Source: Methanoculleus sp. UBA208 (GTDB lineage: Archaea > Halobacteriota > Methanomicrobia > Methanomicrobiales > Methanoculleaceae). Taken from it: a DNA stretch of 13,054 nucleotides. Each line of letters begins with the position of its first letter. Within the stretch, counting starts at the first letter, position 1. This document shows positions 12,318 through 13,054 of this stretch, piece after piece. The DNA lies in the NCBI RefSeq assembly GCF_002498065.1, contig NZ_DAFZ01000062.1:1-13054 (forward strand). Reading direction: 5' to 3'. Position numbers and translations under genes: made by a program. The notes beneath the pieces are model-generated. The model had not been told where the DNA came from. It saw nothing but the letters and a program-made list of their open reading frames with translations, and did not search any database.

Positions 12318-13046
12318 ATGATTGGCAACGAAGACCGGCATGCCCAGATCAGGGAGTTCCTGCAGGACCGGTATCCGGAGGCTGTTTCAATCTCCACGAT
12401 CGCACGCCATCTGAAGATGAACCGTGGGTCCGTGGCAAAATACCTCGAAGTCCTCCAGTCTCACGGCCATGTCATCATGAGGCCTTTCGGCAAGGCCAAA
12501 CTCTACTCGTCGGCGCAAAATGTCCCGTTCGACGATCTCTTCGACTACCTTTCGGATGCAATCGTCATCCTCGATGCCGATCTCCATATCCTCATGATGA
12601 ACAGAAGTTTCATCGATACCTTCAACATCCGTTCGGGGAGGAGCATCATCGGCAGCGACCTGTCCCGGATAAATCTGGCCATCTTCAATAACCCCACCAT
12701 CTGGGACAATATCGACCGGATCCTCCATTCCCAGACCTTCGTCAACGAGATGCTGCTGATTGAGCGCGGAACCGAGCGAATATTCCTCACCGAGTTCATC
12801 TCCACGGTCATACCTTCCATCTCGTTTACCGGGAAACCGGGGATCATGATCAGCCTTCGCGACATCACCACCTGGAAAAAGGTCGAAGAGGCGTTGAAGA
12901 GCAGTGAGAGGAAGATCCGCACCCTCTTCGAGGAGGTCCCGAGCGGCATCTTCCTCTTCCAGGAGGACGGGACCATCCTGAACGCAAACCGGGCGTCACT
13001 TGAGATCCTCGGGCTCGCGAGGTTCACCGATCTTGGGCTTTGTTGA
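12318..13046 (+). CDS. Winged-helix and PAS domain protein, probably cut short by a frameshift
   Basis: Residues 5-66 form a winged-helix DNA-binding-like domain (HAQIREFLQDRYPEAVSIST, then IARHLKMNRGSVAKYLEVLQ as helix-turn-helix, and wing HVIMRPFGKAKLY). A PAS domain follows (about 71-185: DAIVILDADLHILMMNRSFI, ending PGIMISLRDITTWKKVEEAL). A second PAS begins at about 197 (RKIRTLFEEVPSGIFLFQED) but stops after 242 residues with TGA at 13044-13046, mid-domain, before the PAS core is complete. In Methanomicrobiales this layout usually continues into more PAS domains and a histidine kinase. The +1 frame stays open to the window edge. The ATG at 12318 lies about 31 nt after TTTAACG (12285-12291). 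It may sense a signal and control nearby genes such as adh, which is divergent; that is inference from position. Confidence 0.75.
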   Translation: MIGNEDRHAQIREFLQDRYPEAVSISTIARHLKMNRGSVAKYLEVLQSHGHVIMRPFGKAKLYSSAQNVPFDDLFDYLSDAIVILDADLHILMMNRSFIDTFNIRSGRSIIGSDLSRINLAIFNNPTIWDNIDRILHSQTFVNEMLLIERGTERIFLTEFISTVIPSISFTGKPGIMISLRDITTWKKVEEALKSSERKIRTLFEEVPSGIFLFQEDGTILNANRASLEILGLARFTDLGLC

Positions 13047-13054
13047 ATTCCTCC

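Noticed and set aside
12018..12341. N-terminal extension of the alcohol dehydrogenase frame to an ATG at 12341
   Set aside because: The extension crosses the promoter and ribosome binding site, does not match the dehydrogenase family, and the GTG at 12017 aligns with the known N terminus.
1..13054. tRNA or rRNA genes, CRISPR arrays, insertion sequences, attachment sites
   Set aside because: Looked for cloverleaf arms with the TTCGA motif, regularly spaced repeats, transposase motifs and terminal inverted repeats on both strands by eye; none was convincing.

Overview
The window looks like chromosomal DNA of a methanogenic archaeon, most likely Methanoculleus or a close relative in Methanomicrobiales. 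This is inferred from several things together: high G+C with G/C-ending codons; TATA boxes 25-30 nt upstream of ATG codons that lack a ribosome binding site (leaderless transcripts), mixed with genes that have GGAGG/GGTGAT-type sites; a methanogen-type SPASM radical SAM enzyme; a 7TM-PAS histidine kinase and a winged-helix/PAS protein of the kind abundant in that order; and an NADP-type secondary alcohol dehydrogenase. No species can be named from the sequence alone.

Layout. 1-635: C-terminal two thirds or less of a radical SAM/SPASM enzyme (cut by the window edge). 755-1351: DUF998 membrane protein. 1359-2162 (-): class I SAM methyltransferase, converging on DUF998. 2163-2459: intergenic with a 7-bp hairpin and two divergent promoters. 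2460-4244: seven-helix membrane histidine kinase with one PAS domain, followed in the same frame by a 35-codon open stretch that resembles the end of another kinase. 4339-4860 (-): DUF1579-like small protein. 5060-6154: RsgA-type circularly permuted GTPase. 6163-6912 (-): second methyltransferase, tail to tail with rsgA through a hairpin. 7116-8309: M24 metallopeptidase (Xaa-Pro dipeptidase-like). 8321-9193 (-): alpha/beta hydrolase of the non-heme chloroperoxidase/arylesterase group. 9359-10195: unknown membrane-anchored extracellular protein with seven N-glycosylation sequons. 10353-10883: dCMP deaminase, preceded by a 25-codon upstream ORF whose stop overlaps its start. 10944-12017 (-): NADP-dependent secondary alcohol dehydrogenase. 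12318-13046: winged-helix plus PAS protein that stops in the middle of its second PAS domain, probably by a frameshift, at the window edge.

How the genes fit together. Almost every gene is a single transcription unit with its own promoter, and neighbouring genes alternate in strand, so this is a patchwork of metabolic and sensory accessory genes rather than one operon. The clearest physiological statement is the alcohol dehydrogenase: it would let the cell oxidise 2-propanol or 2-butanol to ketones and pass NADPH electrons, via F420, to CO2 reduction. The winged-helix/PAS gene is divergent from it and could regulate it (inference from position only). I see no tRNA, rRNA, CRISPR array, insertion sequence or attachment site. 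I do not see a clearly new multi-gene system. The most promising leads are the truncated radical SAM gene (its peptide partner, if any, should lie beyond position 1), the kinase-tail relic after 4244, the short upstream ORFs, and the broken PAS protein.
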